Assembly: GCA_027924585.1 (NCBI GenBank)
Contig: BSBM01000319.1
Coordinates: 4,493,001-4,557,000, forward strand
Source: Larix kaempferi
Lineage: Eukaryota > Streptophyta > Pinopsida > Pinales > Pinaceae
Reading direction: 5' to 3'
Length of the DNA: 64,000 nt
Notes under the pieces: model-generated
What the model saw: the letters and a program-made list of their open reading frames with translations, nothing else
Database searches by the model: none
Told to the model about the DNA's origin: nothing
Translations under genes and position numbers: made by a program
Shown here: positions 40,191 through 50,782 of the stretch, piece by piece
Layout: each line of letters opens with the position of its first letter
Numbering within the stretch: position 1 is the stretch's first letter

Positions 40191-42383
40191 ATGTCCCCGA
40201 CGAGGTCAGGATACAGAGAGTTGGGTCTCGAACTAGTTTCACTTGGGGAAGACCACTCTCGCCGCCCCAAACGGCCTCCCATGGCGGAAGAAAAGAGAGA
40301 CGACGGAGCAGTAGATCCTATCAAGTTGTTGCTCGAGGAAGCCCTCGCGCGACAGAGGATCGAGATGATGGATAATTTCGCCCAAATCCTTCAACGCATG
40401 CCAATAGCGGCAAATGCACCCTCAACGAGCAGCCATTTCGGAGATACGACTCCCTTCAAGGTACAAGTTAATTTTGATATCCCCTTGTTTGAAGGCCAAA
40501 TCGATGCCGATGCTCTAGATAAATGGTTGAATCTACTAGAAGGGTATTTCTCTGTCCACAAATTTTCCGACAGGGAAAAGATCATCTTTGCGCTCCTTAA
40601 GGCCGTCCCCCATGTCAAAAATTGGTGGGAAACTTATTGTGAGCAAAACTCGTCAGACGAGTCTGGATTGTTTGAATATTCCAATCCCACTTGGGCCTCT
40701 TTTATAGATGCCGTCAAGGAACAATATTACCCTGTTGGAAACTATGATGACCAGTACACAAAATGGACCATTCTGCATCAAGAGAGGGACCAAACGGTGT
40801 CGGAGTACACCAACAAATTTCATACCTTGCGCACAAAGCTAGGTATCAAGGACTCCGAGCGGCACCTAGTACTGAAATATCGCAGTGGCCTACACCGGTA
40901 CATCCGAACAGAGATGGATTTCCTGGAAATCTCTTCACTCGGATCCACCTATCGATATGCTGTCAAAATTGAGCAGAAATTTCAACAAAAGAACAAGCGT
41001 GACTTCGGACCTGTGCAGAAGCAGGGCAAGGGAAACTTTGGCTCGCAGAGCACGGGGCAAGAAAAGGATAACCAATCCCAACCACAGGCGAAGAAGGGTA
41101 AAGAAAAGACAAAGAAGGAAACCGGGAAGTGGTGCGAGTTCCACAAAAGCCCCTGGCACAACACTGATGATTGTCGCTCAAAACAGTCATTGGTGGCTGA
41201 GATCAAAGCTTCAGAATCAGATCCCAGTTTCGATTCTGACTCGGAACCTAATTTCACGGCCGCGCAAAAAGGGAAGCAGATAATTGATGCAGAACCCAGT
41301 GCCGTTGTTGCCACCACACAGATTCAGCCAGAGGAGCCTGAAGAGTCGGAGGCAGAGGAGCACCTTTTCCACTCACAGATGTGGGTGAAGGGAATTCCCC
41401 TACATTTTGTTGTGGACAGCGGCAGCCAGAAGAACCTGATCTCAGAAGAAGTCATCAAGAGATTGGAGCTACCAATAACGCCACACCCACAACCATACAC
41501 CATTGGATGGCTAAGCCAAGGACGAAGGATCCGTGTCAGTCACCAATGTCTCCTACCATATGGCATCAAGCCCTTCAAAGATGAGGTATTGTGTGATGTG
41601 GCCCCACTTGAAGTATGTGATGTTCTTTTAGGACAACCATATATGTGGAAGCGTCATGCTGTATATGAATCACGACCTCGCAGTGTCATTGTCACTTTGG
41701 GAGGACAACTCTATCGGATACCAGAGATAGTTACACCTACCCCAAACGAGCAGGGAAGGAAGATAATCTCCCACACTGGGAAATTTTCCCTATTCGCAAT
41801 TGCCACTAAAGGAGAACATCATATCGCAGAGACATCCACAACCTCTGCCCATCATCCCTCTACTCAGCAGAAACAAGAAAAACAGAAGTTCAGTGCAGCA
41901 TCGCCTATTCGAGTTCCTTTGCAGTGCAAGGCCACGCATTCAAGGTGCTCCCACAAAAAGAAACCATCAACACCAATGCAAAATACCACAACAACCAAAA
42001 CTGTTGAACAGCTCCAGCGCAGCCAGCAACAACAATTACAGCCCTCTGAAGATTTCAAAGAAAGGCAACCTTTCTGCTTCAACAAATGTCGCACCAAGAG
42101 CTCAACTCGACACACAACTCGACATATGATAAGGGATTTAACGCAATGGAGACCATTGCTTCCTAAGGAGGGAGGATTGATCCAGGTGGATATCGGTGGC
42201 AGCCCACCTCTTCCAACTGGCTCAAAACAGTCTTCTGGCAATTTTGGTAAATTACTATTTTTAGCAGTTTTTCGGGTCCTGAACTTCCGGAGCCATTTTG
42301 AGGCCCTAAACGACATTTTTTGGCGATTTGGGGGACCAAATGGTTGCCTCCGGCATGCATTTGGGCCCAGTCGAAAGTTGTAA
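40191..42383 (+). CDS. Gag-protease, unit 8
   Basis: Open. RMPI as in unit 5; private Leu for Arg in HQCRLPY of the protease (41551). G in the GG(T/G)AAA site; from here to the right all units have G. Confidence 0.9.
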   Translation: MSPTRSGYRELGLELVSLGEDHSRRPKRPPMAEEKRDDGAVDPIKLLLEEALARQRIEMMDNFAQILQRMPIAANAPSTSSHFGDTTPFKVQVNFDIPLFEGQIDADALDKWLNLLEGYFSVHKFSDREKIIFALLKAVPHVKNWWETYCEQNSSDESGLFEYSNPTWASFIDAVKEQYYPVGNYDDQYTKWTILHQERDQTVSEYTNKFHTLRTKLGIKDSERHLVLKYRSGLHRYIRTEMDFLEISSLGSTYRYAVKIEQKFQQKNKRDFGPVQKQGKGNFGSQSTGQEKDNQSQPQAKKGKEKTKKETGKWCEFHKSPWHNTDDCRSKQSLVAEIKASESDPSFDSDSEPNFTAAQKGKQIIDAEPSAVVATTQIQPEEPEESEAEEHLFHSQMWVKGIPLHFVVDSGSQKNLISEEVIKRLELPITPHPQPYTIGWLSQGRRIRVSHQCLLPYGIKPFKDEVLCDVAPLEVCDVLLGQPYMWKRHAVYESRPRSVIVTLGGQLYRIPEIVTPTPNEQGRKIISHTGKFSLFAIATKGEHHIAETSTTSAHHPSTQQKQEKQKFSAASPIRVPLQCKATHSRCSHKKKPSTPMQNTTTTKTVEQLQRSQQQQLQPSEDFKERQPFCFNKCRTKSSTRHTTRHMIRDLTQWRPLLPKEGGLIQVDIGGSPPLPTGSKQSSGNFGKLLFLAVFRVLNFRSHFEALNDIFWRFGGPNGCLRHAFGPSRKL

Positions 42384-42797
42384 ATCTCGGATAGACCTTT
42401 CCAACGGGCTACCGAGCGCCCCAAACGGAGATCGCATGCAAAAGTTACGACCCCGGGAAGTTGATGTGCTAACTTACCCAAACGGGGCCCACATGACTTT
42501 TGGCGCTTCATCTCCTAGGGTTAGGTTTTTGGATGTTTGGGATTCTTTCCCTCATGCTTATGATAAATAGGCCCTTTGGCCTCTCTTTGTATTCATCTTG
42601 GCACGAATGAGCATAGCGGCCACATCTCTTCTCAGAGATAGCTACCACCATTCTAGCTATTGTATTTTACAGTCTGTTCTATTTCCGCTATTTAATAGAA
42701 TATGTGTTTACTGTATCACTGTGTTATTTGCAATATATCTCTGTATATGATTCTGTATATGCTATCTTTTGTTTCGTTCCCACATAAATCCGGATCA
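42178..42797 (+). repeat. LTR 9
   Basis: 620 bp, shared by units 8 and 9; majority form. Confidence 0.95.
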
Positions 42798-42838
42798 GTG
42801 GTATCAGAGCGGTCTGCTCTTTGATTGTTTCTCGGTGC

Positions 42839-45031
42839 ATGTCCCCGACGAGGTCAGGATACAGAGAGTTGGGTCTCGAACTAGTTTCACTTGGGGAAGA
42901 CCACTCTCGCCGCCCCAAACGGCCTCCCATGGAGGAAGAAAAGAGAGACGACGGAGAAGTAGATCCTATCAAGTTGTTTCTCGAGGAAGCCCTCGCGCGA
43001 CAGAGGATCGAGATGATGGATAATTTCGCCCAAATCCTTCAACGCATGCCAACAGCGGCAAATGCACCCTCAACGAGCAGCCATTTCGGAGATACGACTC
43101 CCTTCAAGGTACAAGTTAATTTTGATATCCCCTTGTTTGAAGGCCAAATCGATGCCGATGCTCTAGATAAATGGTTGAATCTACTAGAAGGGTATTTCTC
43201 TGTCCACAAATTTTCCGACAGGGAAAAGATCATCTTTGCGCTCCTTAAGGCCGTCCCCCATGTCAAAAATTGGTGGGAAACTTATTGTGAGCAAAACTCG
43301 TCAGACGAGTCTGGATTGTTTGAATATTCCAATCCCACTTGGGCCTCTTTTATAGATGCCGTCAAGGAACAATATTACCCTGTTGGAAACTATGATGACC
43401 AGTACACAAAATGGACCATTCTGCATCAAGAGAGGGACCAAACGGTGTCGGAGTACACCAACAAATTTCATACCTTGCGCACAAAGCTAGGTATCAAGGA
43501 CTCCGAGCGGCACCTAGTACTGAAATATCGCAGTGGCCTACACCGGTACATCCGAACAGAGATGGATTTCCTGGAAATCTCTTCACTCGGATCCACCTAT
43601 CGATATGCTGTCAAAATTGAGCAGAAATTTCAAGAAAAGAACAAGCGTGACTTCGGACCTGTGCAGAAGCAGGGCAAGGGAAACTTTGGCTCGCAGAGCA
43701 CGGGGCAAGAAAAGGATAACCAATCCCAACCACAGGCGAAGAAGGGTAAAGAAAAGACAAAGAAGGAAACCGGGAAGTGGTGCGAGTTCCACAAAATCCC
43801 CTGGCACAACACTGATGATTGTCGCTCAAAACAGTCATTGGTGGCTGAGATCAAAGCTTCAGAATCAGATCCCAGTTTCGATTCTGACTCGGAACCTAAT
43901 TTCACGGCCGCGCAAAAAGGGAAGCAGATAATTGATGCAGAACCCAGTGCCGTTGTTGCCACCACACAGATTCAGCCAGAGGAGCCTGAAGAGTCGGAGG
44001 CAGAGGAGCACCTTTTCCACTCACAGATGTGGGTGAAGGGAATTCCCCTACATTTTGTTGTGGACAGCGGCAGCCAGAAGAACCTGATCTCAGAAGAAGT
44101 CATCAAGAGATTGGAGCTACCAATAACGCCACACCCACAACCATACACCATTGGATGGCTAAGCCAAGGACGAAGGATCCGTGTCAGTCACCAATGTCGC
44201 CTACCATATGGCATCAAGCCCTTCAAAGATGAGGTATTGTGTGATGTGGCCCCACTTGAAGTATGTGATGTTCTTTTAGGACAACCATATATGTGGAAGC
44301 GTCATGCTGTATATGAATCACGACCTCGCAGTGTCATTGTCACTTTGGGAGGACAACTCTATCGGATACCAGAGATAGTTACACCTACCCCAAACGAGCA
44401 GGGAAGGAAGATAATCTCCCACACTGGGAAATTTTCCCTATTCGCAATTGCCACTAAAGGAGAACATCATATCGCAGAGACATCCACAACCTCTGCCCAT
44501 CATCCCTCTACTCAGCAGAAACAAGAAAAACAGAAGTTCAGTGCAGCATCGCCTATTCGAGTTCCTTTGCAGTGCAAGGCCACGCATTCAAGGTGCTCCC
44601 ACAAAAAGAAACCATCAACACCAATGCAAAATACCACAACAACCAAAACTGTTGAACAGCTCCAGCGCAGCCAGCAACAACAATTACAGCCCTCTGAAGA
44701 TTTCAAAGAAAGGCAACCTTTCTGCTTCAACAAATGTCGCACCAAGAGCTCAACTCGACACACAACTCGACATATGATAAGGGATTTAACGCAATGGAGA
44801 CCATTGCTTCCTAAGGAGGGAGGATTGATCCAGGTGGATATCGGTGGCAGCCCACCTCTTCCAACTGGCTCAAAACAGTCTTCTGGCAATTTTGGTAAAT
44901 TACTATTTTTAGCAGTTTTTCGGGTCCTGAACTTCCGGAGCCATTTTGAGGCCCTAAACGACATTTTTTGGCGATTTGGGGGACCAAATGGTTGCCTCCG
45001 ACATGCATTTGGGCCCAGTCGAAAGTTGTAA
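42839..45031 (+). CDS. Gag-protease, unit 9
   Basis: Open, the most divergent intact unit. Two Glu for Ala near the start (MEEEKRDDGE), Phe for Leu in IKLFLEE (shared with unit 10), Glu for Gln in KFQEKNK (shared with unit 11), and Ile for Ser in the knuckle FHKIPWH (43797; shared with units 10, 12, 16). Confidence 0.9.
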   Translation: MSPTRSGYRELGLELVSLGEDHSRRPKRPPMEEEKRDDGEVDPIKLFLEEALARQRIEMMDNFAQILQRMPTAANAPSTSSHFGDTTPFKVQVNFDIPLFEGQIDADALDKWLNLLEGYFSVHKFSDREKIIFALLKAVPHVKNWWETYCEQNSSDESGLFEYSNPTWASFIDAVKEQYYPVGNYDDQYTKWTILHQERDQTVSEYTNKFHTLRTKLGIKDSERHLVLKYRSGLHRYIRTEMDFLEISSLGSTYRYAVKIEQKFQEKNKRDFGPVQKQGKGNFGSQSTGQEKDNQSQPQAKKGKEKTKKETGKWCEFHKIPWHNTDDCRSKQSLVAEIKASESDPSFDSDSEPNFTAAQKGKQIIDAEPSAVVATTQIQPEEPEESEAEEHLFHSQMWVKGIPLHFVVDSGSQKNLISEEVIKRLELPITPHPQPYTIGWLSQGRRIRVSHQCRLPYGIKPFKDEVLCDVAPLEVCDVLLGQPYMWKRHAVYESRPRSVIVTLGGQLYRIPEIVTPTPNEQGRKIISHTGKFSLFAIATKGEHHIAETSTTSAHHPSTQQKQEKQKFSAASPIRVPLQCKATHSRCSHKKKPSTPMQNTTTTKTVEQLQRSQQQQLQPSEDFKERQPFCFNKCRTKSSTRHTTRHMIRDLTQWRPLLPKEGGLIQVDIGGSPPLPTGSKQSSGNFGKLLFLAVFRVLNFRSHFEALNDIFWRFGGPNGCLRHAFGPSRKL

Positions 45032-45445
45032 ATCTCGGATAGACCTTTCCAACGGGCTACCGAGCGCCCCAAACGGAGATCGCATGCAAAAGTTACGACC
45101 CCGGGAAGTTGATGTGCTAACTTACCCAAACGGGGCCCACATGACTTTTGGCGCTTCATCTCCTAGGGTTAGGTTTTTGGATGTTTGGGATTCTTTCCCT
45201 CATGCTTATGATAAATAGGCCCTTTGGCCTCTCTTTGTATTCATCTTGGCACGAATGAGCATAGCGGCCACATCTCTTCTCAGAGATAGCTACCACCATT
45301 CTAGCTATTGTATTTTACAGTCTGTTCTATTTCCGCTATTTAATAGAATATGTGTTTACTGTATCACTGTGTTATTTGCAATATATCTCTGTATATGATT
45401 CTGTATATGCTATCTTTTGTTTCGTTCCCACATAAATCCGGATCA
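44826..45445 (+). repeat. LTR 10
   Basis: 620 bp, shared by units 9 and 10. Private A in CCGACATGC near 45001. Confidence 0.95.
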
Positions 45446-45486
45446 GTGGTATCAGAGCGGTCTGCTCTTTGATTGTTTCTCGGTGC

Positions 45487-47679
45487 ATGTCCCCGACGAG
45501 GTCAGGATACAGAGAGTTGGGTCTCGAACTAGTTTCACTTGGGGAAGACCACTCTCGCCGCCCCAAACGGCCTCCCATGGCGGAAGAAAAGAGAGACGAC
45601 GGAGCAGTAGATCCTATCAAGTTGTTTCTCGAGGAAGCCCTCGCGCGACAGAGGATCGAGATGATGGATAATTTCGCCCAAATCCTTCAACGCATGCCAA
45701 CAGCGGCAAATGCACCCTCAACGAGCAGCCATTTCGGAGATACGACTCCCTTCAAGGTACAAGTTAATTTTGATATCCCCTTGTTTGAAGGCCAAATCGA
45801 TGCCGATGCTCTAGATAAATGGTTGAATCTACTAGAAGGGTATTTCTCTGTCCACAAATTTTCCGACAGGGAAAAGATCATCTTTGCGCTCCTTAAGGCC
45901 GTCCCCCATGTCAAAAATTGGTGGGAAACTTATTGTGAGCAAAACTCGTCAGACGAGTCTGGATTGTTTGAATATTCCAATCCCACTTGGGCCTCTTTTA
46001 TAGATGCCGTCAAGGAACAATATTACCCTGTTGGAAACTATGATGACCAGTACACAAAATGGACCATTCTGCATCAAGAGAGGGACCAAACGGTGTCGGA
46101 GTACACCAACAAATTTCATACCTTGCGCACAAAGCTAGGTATCAAGGACTCCGAGCGGCACCTAGTACTGAAATATCGCAGTGGCCTACACCGGTACATC
46201 CGAACAGAGATGGATTTCCTGGAAATCTCTTCACTCGGATCCACCTATCGATATGCTGTCAAAATTGAGCAGAAATTTCAACAAAAGAACAAGCGTGACT
46301 TCGGACCTGTGCAGAAGCAGGGCAAGGGAAACTTTGGCTCGCAGAGCACGGGGCAAGAAAAGGATAACCAATCCCAACCACAGGCGAAGAAGGGTAAAGA
46401 AAAGACAAAGAAGGAAACCGGGAAGTGGTGCGAGTTCCACAAAATCCCCTGGCACAACACTGATGATTGTCGCTCAAAACAGTCATTGGTGGCTGAGATC
46501 AAAGCTTCAGAATCAGATCCCAGTTTCGATTCTGACTCGGAACCTAATTTCACGGCCGCGCAAAAAGGGAAGCAGATAATTGATGCAAAACCCAGTGCCG
46601 TTGTTGCCACCACACAGATTCAGCCAGAGGAGCCTGAAGAGTCGGAGGCAGAGGAGCACCTTTTCCACTCACAGATGTGGGTGAAGGGAATTCCCCTACA
46701 TTTTGTTGTGGACAGCGGCAGCCAGAAGAACCTGATCTCAGAAGAAGTCATCAAGAGATTGGAGCTACCAATAACGCCACACCCACAACCATACACCATT
46801 GGATGGCTAAGCCAAGGACGAAGGATCCGTGTCAGTCACCAATGTCGCCTACCATATGGCATCAAGCCCTTCAAAGATGAGGTATTGTGTGATGTGGCCC
46901 CACTTGAAGTATGTGATGTTCTTTTAGGACAACCATATATGTGGAAGCGTCATGTTGTATATGAATCACGACCTCGCAGTGTCATTGTCACTTTGGGAGG
47001 ACAACTCTATCGGATACCAGAGATAGTTACACCTACCCCAAACGAGCAGGGAAGGAAGATAATCTCCCACACTGGGAAATTTTCCCTATTCGCAATTGCC
47101 ACTAAAGGAGAACATCATATCGCAGAGACATCCACAACCTCTGCCCATCATCCCTCTACTCAGCAGAAACAAGAAAAACAGAAGTTCAGTGCAGCATCGC
47201 CTATTCGAGTTCCTTTGCAGTGCAAGGCCACGCATTCAAGGTGCTCCCACAAAAAGAAACCATCAACACCAATGCAAAATACCACAACAACCAAAACTGT
47301 TGAACAGCTCCAGCGCAGCCAGCAACAACAATTACAGCCCTCTGAAGATTTCAAAGAAAGGCAACCTTTCTGCTTCAACAAATGTCGCACCAAGAGCTCA
47401 ACTCGACACACAACTCGACATATGATAAGGGATTTAACGCAATGGAGACCATTGCTTCCTAAGGAGGGAGGATTGATCCAGGTGGATATCGGTGGCAGCC
47501 CACCTCTTCCAACTGGCTCAAAACAGTCTTCTGGCAATTTTGGTAAATTACTATTTTTAGCAGTTTTTCGGGTCCTGAACTTCCGGAGCCATTTTGAGGC
47601 CCTAAACGACATTTTTTGGCGATTTGGGGGACCAAATGGTTGCCCCCGGCATGCATTTGGGCCCAGTCGAAAGTTGTAA
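45487..47679 (+). CDS. Gag-protease, unit 10
   Basis: Open. Phe in IKLFLEE and Ile in the knuckle; private Lys for Glu in DAEPSA, Val for Ala in KRHAVY and, in the LTR-coded tail, Pro for Leu. Confidence 0.9.
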   Translation: MSPTRSGYRELGLELVSLGEDHSRRPKRPPMAEEKRDDGAVDPIKLFLEEALARQRIEMMDNFAQILQRMPTAANAPSTSSHFGDTTPFKVQVNFDIPLFEGQIDADALDKWLNLLEGYFSVHKFSDREKIIFALLKAVPHVKNWWETYCEQNSSDESGLFEYSNPTWASFIDAVKEQYYPVGNYDDQYTKWTILHQERDQTVSEYTNKFHTLRTKLGIKDSERHLVLKYRSGLHRYIRTEMDFLEISSLGSTYRYAVKIEQKFQQKNKRDFGPVQKQGKGNFGSQSTGQEKDNQSQPQAKKGKEKTKKETGKWCEFHKIPWHNTDDCRSKQSLVAEIKASESDPSFDSDSEPNFTAAQKGKQIIDAKPSAVVATTQIQPEEPEESEAEEHLFHSQMWVKGIPLHFVVDSGSQKNLISEEVIKRLELPITPHPQPYTIGWLSQGRRIRVSHQCRLPYGIKPFKDEVLCDVAPLEVCDVLLGQPYMWKRHVVYESRPRSVIVTLGGQLYRIPEIVTPTPNEQGRKIISHTGKFSLFAIATKGEHHIAETSTTSAHHPSTQQKQEKQKFSAASPIRVPLQCKATHSRCSHKKKPSTPMQNTTTTKTVEQLQRSQQQQLQPSEDFKERQPFCFNKCRTKSSTRHTTRHMIRDLTQWRPLLPKEGGLIQVDIGGSPPLPTGSKQSSGNFGKLLFLAVFRVLNFRSHFEALNDIFWRFGGPNGCPRHAFGPSRKL

Positions 47680-48093
47680 ATCTCGGATAGACCTTTCCAA
47701 CGGGCTACCGAGCGCCCCAAACGGAGATCGCATGCAAAAGTTACGACCCCGGGAAGTTGATGTGCTAACTTACCCAAACGGGGCCCACATGACTTTTGGC
47801 GCTTCATCTCCTAGGGTTAGGTTTTTGGATGTTTGGGATTCTTTCCCTCATGCTTATGATAAATAGGCCCTTTGGCCTCTCTTTGTATTCATCTTGGCAC
47901 GAATGAGCATAGCGGCCACATCTCTTCTCAGAGATAGCTACCACCATTCTAGCTATTGTATTTTACAGTCTGTTCTATTTCCGCTATTTAATAGAATATG
48001 TGTTTACTGTATCACTGTGTTATTTGCAATATATCTCTGTATATGATTCTGTATATGCTATCTTTTGTTTCGTTCCCACATAAATCCGGATCA
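47474..48093 (+). repeat. LTR 11
   Basis: 620 bp, shared by units 10 and 11. Private C in TGCCCCCGGC near 47644. Confidence 0.95.
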
Positions 48094-48134
48094 GTGGTAT
48101 CAGAGCGGTCTGCTCTTTGATTGTTTCTCGGTGC

Positions 48135-50327
48135 ATGTCCCCGACGAGGTCAGGATACAGAGAGTTGGGTCTCGAACTAGTTTCACTTGGGGAAGACCAC
48201 TCTCGCCGCCCCAAACGGCCTCCCATGGCGGAAGAAAAGAGAGACGACGGAGCAGTAGATCCTATCAAGTTGTTGCTCGAGGAAGCCCTCGCGCGACAGA
48301 GGATCGAGATGATGGATAATTTCGCCCAAATCCTTCAACGCATGCCAACAGCGGCAAATGCACCCTCAACGAGCAGCCATTTCGGAGATACGACTCCCTT
48401 CAAGGTACAAGTTAATTTTGATATCCCCTTGTTTGAAGGCCAAATCGATGCCGATGCTCTAGATAAATGGTTGAATCTACTAGAAGGGTATTTCTCTGTC
48501 CACAAATTTTCCGACAGGGAAAAGATCATCTTTGCGCTCCTTAAGGCCGTCCCCCATGTCAAAAATTGGTGGGAAACTTATTGTGAGCAAAACTCGTCAG
48601 ACGAGTCTGGATTGTTTGAATATTCCAATCCCACTTGGGCCTCTTTTATAGATGCCGTCAAGGAACAATATTACCCTGTTGGAAACTATGATGACCAGTA
48701 CACAAAATGGACCATTCTGCATCAAGAGAGGGACCAAACGGTGTCGGAGTACACCAACAAATTTCATACCTTGCGCACAAAGCTAGGTATCAAGGACTCC
48801 GAGCGGCACCTAGTACTGAAATATCGCAGTGGCCTACACCGGTACATCCGAACAGAGATGGATTTCCTGGAAATCTCTTCACTCGGATCCACCTATCGAT
48901 ATGCTGTCAAAATTGAGCAGAAATTTCAAGAAAAGAACAAGCGTGACTTCGGACCTGTGCAGAAGCAGGGCAAGGGAAACTTTGGCTCGCAGAGCACGGG
49001 GCAAGAAAAGGATAACCAATCCCAACCACAGGCGAAGAAGGGTAAAGAAAAGACAAAGAAGGAAACCGGGAAGTGGTGCGAGTTCCACAAAAGCCCCTGG
49101 CACAACACTGATGATTGTCGCTCAAAACAGTCATTGGTGGCTGAGATCAAAGCTTCAGAATCAGATCCCAGTTTCGATTCTGACTCGGAACCTAATTTCA
49201 CGGCCGCGCAAAAAGGGAAGCAGATAATTGATGCAGAACCCAGTGCCGTTGTTGCCACCACACAGATTCAGCCAGAGGAGCCTGAAGAGTCGGAGGCAGA
49301 GGAGCACCTTTTCCACTCACAGATGTGGGTGAAGGGAATTCCCCTACATTTTGTTGTGGACAGCGGCAGCCAGAAGAACCTGATCTCAGAAGAAGTCATC
49401 AAGAGATTGGAGCTACCAATAACGCCACACCCACAACCATACACCATTGGATGGCTAAGACAAGGACGAAGGATCCGTGTCAGTCACCAATGTCGCCTAC
49501 CATATGGCATCAAGCCCTTCAAAGATGAGGTATTGTGTGATGTGGCCCCACTTGAAGTATGTGATGTTCTTTTAGGACAACCATATATGTGGAAGCGTCA
49601 TGCTGTATATGAATCACGACCTCGCAGTGTCATTGTCACTTTGGGAGGACAACTCTATCGGATACCAGAGATAGTTACACCTACCCCAAACGAGCAGGGA
49701 AGGAAGATAATCTCCCACACTGGGAAATTTTCCCTATTCGCAATTGCCACTAAAGGAGAACATCATATCGCAGAGACATCCACAACCTCTGCCCATCATC
49801 CCTCTACTCAGCAGAAACAAGAAAAACAGAAGTTCAGTGCAGCATCGCCTATTCGAGTTCCTTTGCAGTGCAAGGCCACGCATTCAAGGTGCTCCCACAA
49901 AAAGAAACCATCAACACCAATGCAAAATACCACAACAACCAAAACTGTTGAACAGCTCCAGCGCAGCCAGCAACAACAATTACAGCCCTCTGAAGATTTC
50001 AAAGAAAGGCAACCTTTCTGCTTCAACAAATGTCGCACCAAGAGCTCAACTCGACACACAACTCGACATATGATAAGGGATTTAACGCAATGGAGACCAT
50101 TGCTTCCTAAGGAGGGAGGATTGATCCAGGTGGATATCGGTGGCAGCCCACCTCTTCCAACTGGCTCAAAACAGTCTTCTGGCAATTTTGGTAAATTACT
50201 ATTTTTAGCAGTTTTTCGGGTCCTGAACTTCCGGAGCCATTTTGAGGCCCTAAACGACATTTTTTGGCGATTTGGGGGACCAAATGGTTGCCTCTGGCAT
50301 GCATTTGGGCCCAGTCGAAAGTTGTAA
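48135..50327 (+). CDS. Gag-protease, unit 11
   Basis: Open. Glu in KFQEKNK as in unit 9 but Ser in the knuckle; private Arg for Ser in GWLSQG (near 49460) and Trp for Arg in the LTR-coded tail. Confidence 0.9.
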   Translation: MSPTRSGYRELGLELVSLGEDHSRRPKRPPMAEEKRDDGAVDPIKLLLEEALARQRIEMMDNFAQILQRMPTAANAPSTSSHFGDTTPFKVQVNFDIPLFEGQIDADALDKWLNLLEGYFSVHKFSDREKIIFALLKAVPHVKNWWETYCEQNSSDESGLFEYSNPTWASFIDAVKEQYYPVGNYDDQYTKWTILHQERDQTVSEYTNKFHTLRTKLGIKDSERHLVLKYRSGLHRYIRTEMDFLEISSLGSTYRYAVKIEQKFQEKNKRDFGPVQKQGKGNFGSQSTGQEKDNQSQPQAKKGKEKTKKETGKWCEFHKSPWHNTDDCRSKQSLVAEIKASESDPSFDSDSEPNFTAAQKGKQIIDAEPSAVVATTQIQPEEPEESEAEEHLFHSQMWVKGIPLHFVVDSGSQKNLISEEVIKRLELPITPHPQPYTIGWLRQGRRIRVSHQCRLPYGIKPFKDEVLCDVAPLEVCDVLLGQPYMWKRHAVYESRPRSVIVTLGGQLYRIPEIVTPTPNEQGRKIISHTGKFSLFAIATKGEHHIAETSTTSAHHPSTQQKQEKQKFSAASPIRVPLQCKATHSRCSHKKKPSTPMQNTTTTKTVEQLQRSQQQQLQPSEDFKERQPFCFNKCRTKSSTRHTTRHMIRDLTQWRPLLPKEGGLIQVDIGGSPPLPTGSKQSSGNFGKLLFLAVFRVLNFRSHFEALNDIFWRFGGPNGCLWHAFGPSRKL

Positions 50328-50741
50328 ATCTCGGATAGACCTTTCCAACGGGCTACCGAGCGCCCCAAACGGAGATCGCATGCAAAAGTTACGACCCCGG
50401 GAAGTTGATGTGCTAACTTACCCAAACGGGGCCCACATGACTTTTGGCGCTTCATCTCCTAGGGTTAGGTTTTTGGATGTTTGGGATTCTTTCCCTCATG
50501 CTTATGATAAATAGGCCCTTTGGCCTCTCTTTGTATTCATCTTGGCACGAATGAGCATAGCGGCCACATCTCTTCTCAGAGATAGCTACCACCATTCTAG
50601 CTATTGTATTTTACAGTCTGTTCTATTTCCGCTATTTAATAGAATATGTGTTTACTGTATCACTGTGTTATTTGCAATATATCTCTGTATATGATTCTGT
50701 ATATGCTATCTTTTGTTTCGTTCCCACATAAATCCGGATCA
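50122..50741 (+). repeat. LTR 12
   Basis: 620 bp, shared by units 11 and 12. Private T in CCTCTGGCATG near 50295. Confidence 0.95.
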
Positions 50742-50782
50742 GTGGTATCAGAGCGGTCTGCTCTTTGATTGTTTCTCGGTGC

